A stretch of DNA of 25,718 bases from an uncultured Lachnospiraceae bacterium (GTDB taxonomy: Bacteria; Bacillota; Clostridia; Lachnospirales; Lachnospiraceae): contig CAJTTO010000052.1 of assembly GCA_910579275.1 (NCBI GenBank), positions 1 through 25,718 of the forward strand. The letters run 5' to 3'. Of the stretch, positions 23,072 to 25,718 are shown in pieces. Position numbers and translations under genes: made by a program. How positions within the stretch are numbered: the stretch's first letter is position 1; the number at the start of each line of letters is the position of its first letter. Under the pieces are notes generated by a model. It made no database searches. It was not told the origin of the DNA and worked only from the letters and a program-made list of their open reading frames with translations.

Positions 23072-25639
23072 ATGAGTATTATAGAAAAAGTATTCGGTAC
23101 ACACAGTGAACGCGAATTAAAAAGGATTGAACCCATTGTTAAAAAGATAGAGAGCTATCGCGAGGAAATGGGCAGGCTTACGGACGAGGAGTTAAAGGGG
23201 AAAACCGCGGAATTCAAAAAGAGAGTTTCCGAGGGGACAAGCCTTGATGATATTCTTCCGGAAGCATATGCAGTCGTTCGCGAGGGAGCGAAACGTGTAC
23301 TGAATCAGGAACATTACAGGGTACAGCTGATAGGTGGCATCGTGTTGCATCAGGGAAGGATTGCAGAGATGCGAACCGGTGAAGGTAAGACACAGACAGC
23401 CCTTCTGCCTGCGTATCTGAACGCACTCGAAGGAAAAGGCGTCCATGTGGTCACAGTCAATGACTATCTGGCGAAGCGAGATGCCGAGTGGATGGGACAG
23501 GTGCATGAGTTTCTGGGATTGAAAGTCGGTGTTGTGTTAAATGACATGAAGCCCGAGGAGAGACGGGAGGCATACAGCTGTGACATCACTTACGTGACGA
23601 ACAATGAGCTTGGCTTTGACTATCTGCGTGACAACATGGTAATCTACAAGGAGCAGCTTGTTCTCAGGGATCTGCATTATGCCATCATTGACGAGGTGGA
23701 CTCCGTGCTTATTGACGAGGCGAGGACACCGCTTATCATATCAGGACAGAGCAGCAAATCGACAAAGCTCTATGAAGTATGCGATATTCTTGCCAGACAG
23801 ATGAAGCGCGGTGAGGATATTCCGGAAATGACCAAGATGGATTTCGTCATGGGTGTTGAGCAGGAGGAAACAGGGGACTTTATCGTCAATGAGAAAGATA
23901 AGGTCGTCAACCTTACGGCGGCAGGCGTGGAGCGGGTTGAGAAGTTCTTCCAGATTGACAATCTCGCGGATGCCGAGAATCTTGAGATACAGCACAACAT
24001 CATGCTTGCGCTCCGCGCACATAACCTGATGTTCCGCGATCAGGATTACGTGGTAAAAGATGACCAAGTATTGATTGTTGACGAATTTACCGGACGTATC
24101 ATGCCCGGACGCCGCTACTCGGACGGTCTGCATCAGGCAATCGAGGCGAAAGAACACGTCAAGGTGAAAAGAGAGAGCAAGACGCTTGCCACCATCACAT
24201 TCCAGAATTTTTTCAATAAATTTGATAAAAAATGCGGTATGACAGGTACGGCGCTCACAGAGGAAAAGGAGTTCAGGGATATCTATGGCATGGACGTTGT
24301 TGTTGTACCGACAAACCGTCCCGTTGCCCGAATTGACAATCAGGACAGTGTATATAAGACCAGAAAAGAAAAACTGCATGCCATCGTGGACGCGGTGGAG
24401 CATGCGCATTCCACGGGACAGCCGGTGCTTGTCGGTACGATTACCATTGAGGCGAGTGAGGAATTGAGCAAGATGCTGACAAGGCGCGGCATCCAGCACA
24501 AGGTGCTGAACGCGAAATTCCATGAGCTTGAGGCAGAAATCGTGGCGGATGCCGGACAGCATGGCGCAGTGACCATTGCGACCAACATGGCAGGCCGTGG
24601 TACGGATATCAAGCTTGACGAGGAAGCAAGGGCGGCAGGCGGTCTGATGATTATTGGTACGGAGCGTCATGAGTCAAGACGTATCGACAACCAGCTGCGC
24701 GGTCGTTCCGGACGTCAGGGAGATCCGGGTATGTCCAGATTTTACATCTCACTTGAAGATGACCTGATGCGTCTGTTTGGCTCCGAGCGGCTGATTAATA
24801 TGTTCAATGCACTCGGAATTCCCGAAGGGCAGGAAATTGAACACAAGATGCTTACAAGTGCGATTGAAAATGCCCAGAAAAAGATAGAGAGCAATAACTT
24901 TGGAATCAGAAAAAATCTTCTTGAATACGATCAGGTCATGAACGAGCAGCGAGAAATTATCTACGAGGAGCGCCGCCGCGTTCTTGACGGCGAAAGCATG
25001 CGGGATGCCATCTACAAGATGATAACGGATATCGTTGAAAGCTCTGTTGACACGGCAATCAATGATGATTTGGATCCGGAAGAGTGGGATTTGAATGAAC
25101 TGAACACACTCCTGCTTCCCATTGTGCCTCTGCATCCGGTAGTGCTTGAGCGTGTAGCCAAGAAGACGAAAAACGGATTAAAGCACCAGTTAAAGGAAGA
25201 AGCGGTTAAGCTTTACGAGAGCAAGGAGGCAGAGTTCCCCGAGCCTGAGAATATCCGTGAGATAGAGCGCGTTATACTGTTGAAAGTGATTGACCGCAAG
25301 TGGATGGATCACATTGATGATATGGATCAGCTGCGTCAGGGTGTCGGATTGCAGGCATACGGACAGCGGGATCCGCTTGTAGAGTACAAAATGAACGGCT
25401 ATGAAATGTTTGATGCCATGACTGCCAATATCAAACAGGATACAGTGCGCCTGTTACTCCATGTAAAGGTAGAGCAGAAAGTAGAGCGCGAGGAAGTGGC
25501 AAAAGTTACAGGTACAAATAAGGACGATACCTTACAGAAAGGTCCCAAGATGCGCGCTGAGGCAAAAGTATATCCAAACGACCCATGTCCTTGCGGAAGC
25601 GGCAAGAAGTACAAGCAGTGCTGCGGGCGGAAGGCATAA
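23072..25639 (+). CDS. secA: Preprotein translocase ATPase SecA
   Basis: Encodes 855 residues from the ATG at 23072, which has GGAG 6 bases upstream; a TTG four codons earlier is the alternative. SecA drives unfolded preproteins through the SecYEG channel by ATP hydrolysis at the inner face of the membrane. Seen in order: Walker A M-R-T-G-E-G-K-T (100-107), the D-E-V-D-S-V-L-I-D-E-A-R-T-P-L-I-I-S-G segment (Walker B), the preprotein cross-linking domain, helicase domain 2 with T-N-M-A-G-R-G-T-D-I-K-L and Q-L-R-G-R-S-G-R-Q-G-D, and the C-terminal zinc motif C-P-C-G-S-G-K-K-Y-K-Q-C-C, which binds SecB or ribosomes in other species. Full length and intact. Followed 24 bases later by prfB, so probably one transcript. 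Confidence 0.98.
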   Translation: MSIIEKVFGTHSERELKRIEPIVKKIESYREEMGRLTDEELKGKTAEFKKRVSEGTSLDDILPEAYAVVREGAKRVLNQEHYRVQLIGGIVLHQGRIAEMRTGEGKTQTALLPAYLNALEGKGVHVVTVNDYLAKRDAEWMGQVHEFLGLKVGVVLNDMKPEERREAYSCDITYVTNNELGFDYLRDNMVIYKEQLVLRDLHYAIIDEVDSVLIDEARTPLIISGQSSKSTKLYEVCDILARQMKRGEDIPEMTKMDFVMGVEQEETGDFIVNEKDKVVNLTAAGVERVEKFFQIDNLADAENLEIQHNIMLALRAHNLMFRDQDYVVKDDQVLIVDEFTGRIMPGRRYSDGLHQAIEAKEHVKVKRESKTLATITFQNFFNKFDKKCGMTGTALTEEKEFRDIYGMDVVVVPTNRPVARIDNQDSVYKTRKEKLHAIVDAVEHAHSTGQPVLVGTITIEASEELSKMLTRRGIQHKVLNAKFHELEAEIVADAGQHGAVTIATNMAGRGTDIKLDEEARAAGGLMIIGTERHESRRIDNQLRGRSGRQGDPGMSRFYISLEDDLMRLFGSERLINMFNALGIPEGQEIEHKMLTSAIENAQKKIESNNFGIRKNLLEYDQVMNEQREIIYEERRRVLDGESMRDAIYKMITDIVESSVDTAINDDLDPEEWDLNELNTLLLPIVPLHPVVLERVAKKTKNGLKHQLKEEAVKLYESKEAEFPEPENIREIERVILLKVIDRKWMDHIDDMDQLRQGVGLQAYGQRDPLVEYKMNGYEMFDAMTANIKQDTVRLLLHVKVEQKVEREEVAKVTGTNKDDTLQKGPKMRAEAKVYPNDPCPCGSGKKYKQCCGRKA

Positions 25640-25663
25640 AATAAAACAAAGGTGGTGAACGCA

Positions 25664-25718
25664 ATGGTAGAACTCGACCAGATGAAACAGGAGTTACAGA
25701 CCTACGAAAGTCCATTAG
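25664..25718 (+). CDS. prfB: Peptide chain release factor 2, first 18 codons
   Basis: The frame starts at ATG 25664 with AAGGTGGTG upstream and reads M-V-E-L-D-Q-M-K-Q-E-L-Q-T-Y-E-S-P-L before the window ends one base into codon 19. The N-terminal sequence and its place directly after secA fit release factor 2, which ends translation at UGA and UAA. The known RF2 programmed frameshift lies around codon 25, just outside, so it cannot be judged here. The final TAG of the window is out of frame. Confidence 0.85.
   Translation, partial: MVELDQMKQELQTYESPL

Noticed and set aside
23741..24670. 309-codon open frame antisense to secA
   Set aside because: It lies wholly inside the intact, well-conserved secA gene, has no ribosome binding site, and its residue make-up is that of a shadow frame.
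25664..25718. The TAG at the end of the window as the stop of a tiny gene, or as the RF2 frameshift site
   Set aside because: The prfB frame reads CCA-TTA-G, so the TAG is out of frame; the known frameshift position lies beyond the window.

Overview
The window looks like a chromosomal segment of a gut-type Clostridia, most likely Lachnospiraceae (Roseburia/Agathobacter-like). This is inferred from the strong AGGAGG-type ribosome binding sites, the secA-prfB gene order, the class II (Firmicutes) galactose-1-phosphate uridylyltransferase, the divergent clostridial carbamate kinase, and an HTH protein fused to a PurM-like domain. Species cannot be assigned from sequence reading alone.

Layout. 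Positions 1-930: the end of a GNAT acetyltransferase, a gene remnant with an in-frame stop, a DUF4303-like protein and another short remnant. Positions 1093-3547: a carbamate kinase (minus strand) facing away from a PfkB kinase with an N-terminal winged helix. Positions 3548-3778 are packed with hairpins. An HtrA-type membrane-anchored serine protease follows on the minus strand (3779-5281), then a 531-base gene-poor stretch with a dispersed palindromic repeat, then a 2-keto-3-deoxygluconate-kinase-like PfkB protein (5813-6859).

Positions 7025-17738 form a galactan/galactoside utilisation locus on the plus strand. It has a near-consensus promoter, a perfect LacI-type operator just downstream of it, an intracellular GH53 endo-galactanase, GalT, a LacI regulator, an AraC regulator, an unknown small protein, a GH2 beta-galactosidase, an uncharacterised 619-residue protein that resembles the glycoside hydrolase/deacetylase barrel superfamily, and an overlapping 72-residue zinc-ribbon protein, closed by a terminator. 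Inferred logic: imported galacto-oligosaccharides are cut by GH53 and the beta-galactosidase in the cytoplasm, GalT feeds galactose-1-phosphate into the Leloir pathway, and the two regulators control the locus. No transporter, GalK or GalE lies in the window.

Positions 17893-19658 hold a regulator made of an HTH fused to a full-length but motif-degenerate PurM (AIR synthetase) domain, and a GNAT acetyltransferase. Positions 19665-21881 on the minus strand form a small accessory block: antitoxin-like remnant, RelB/RelE toxin-antitoxin pair, a large palindrome, a XerC/D-type tyrosine recombinase and a ribbon-helix-helix protein. An unknown coiled-coil protein (22139-22738) with its own terminator follows. 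The window ends with secA and the first 18 codons of prfB.

The best candidates for something undescribed are the HTH-PurM pseudoenzyme regulator, the 619-residue protein with its overlapping zinc-ribbon partner, and the triloop-hairpin intergenic repeats.
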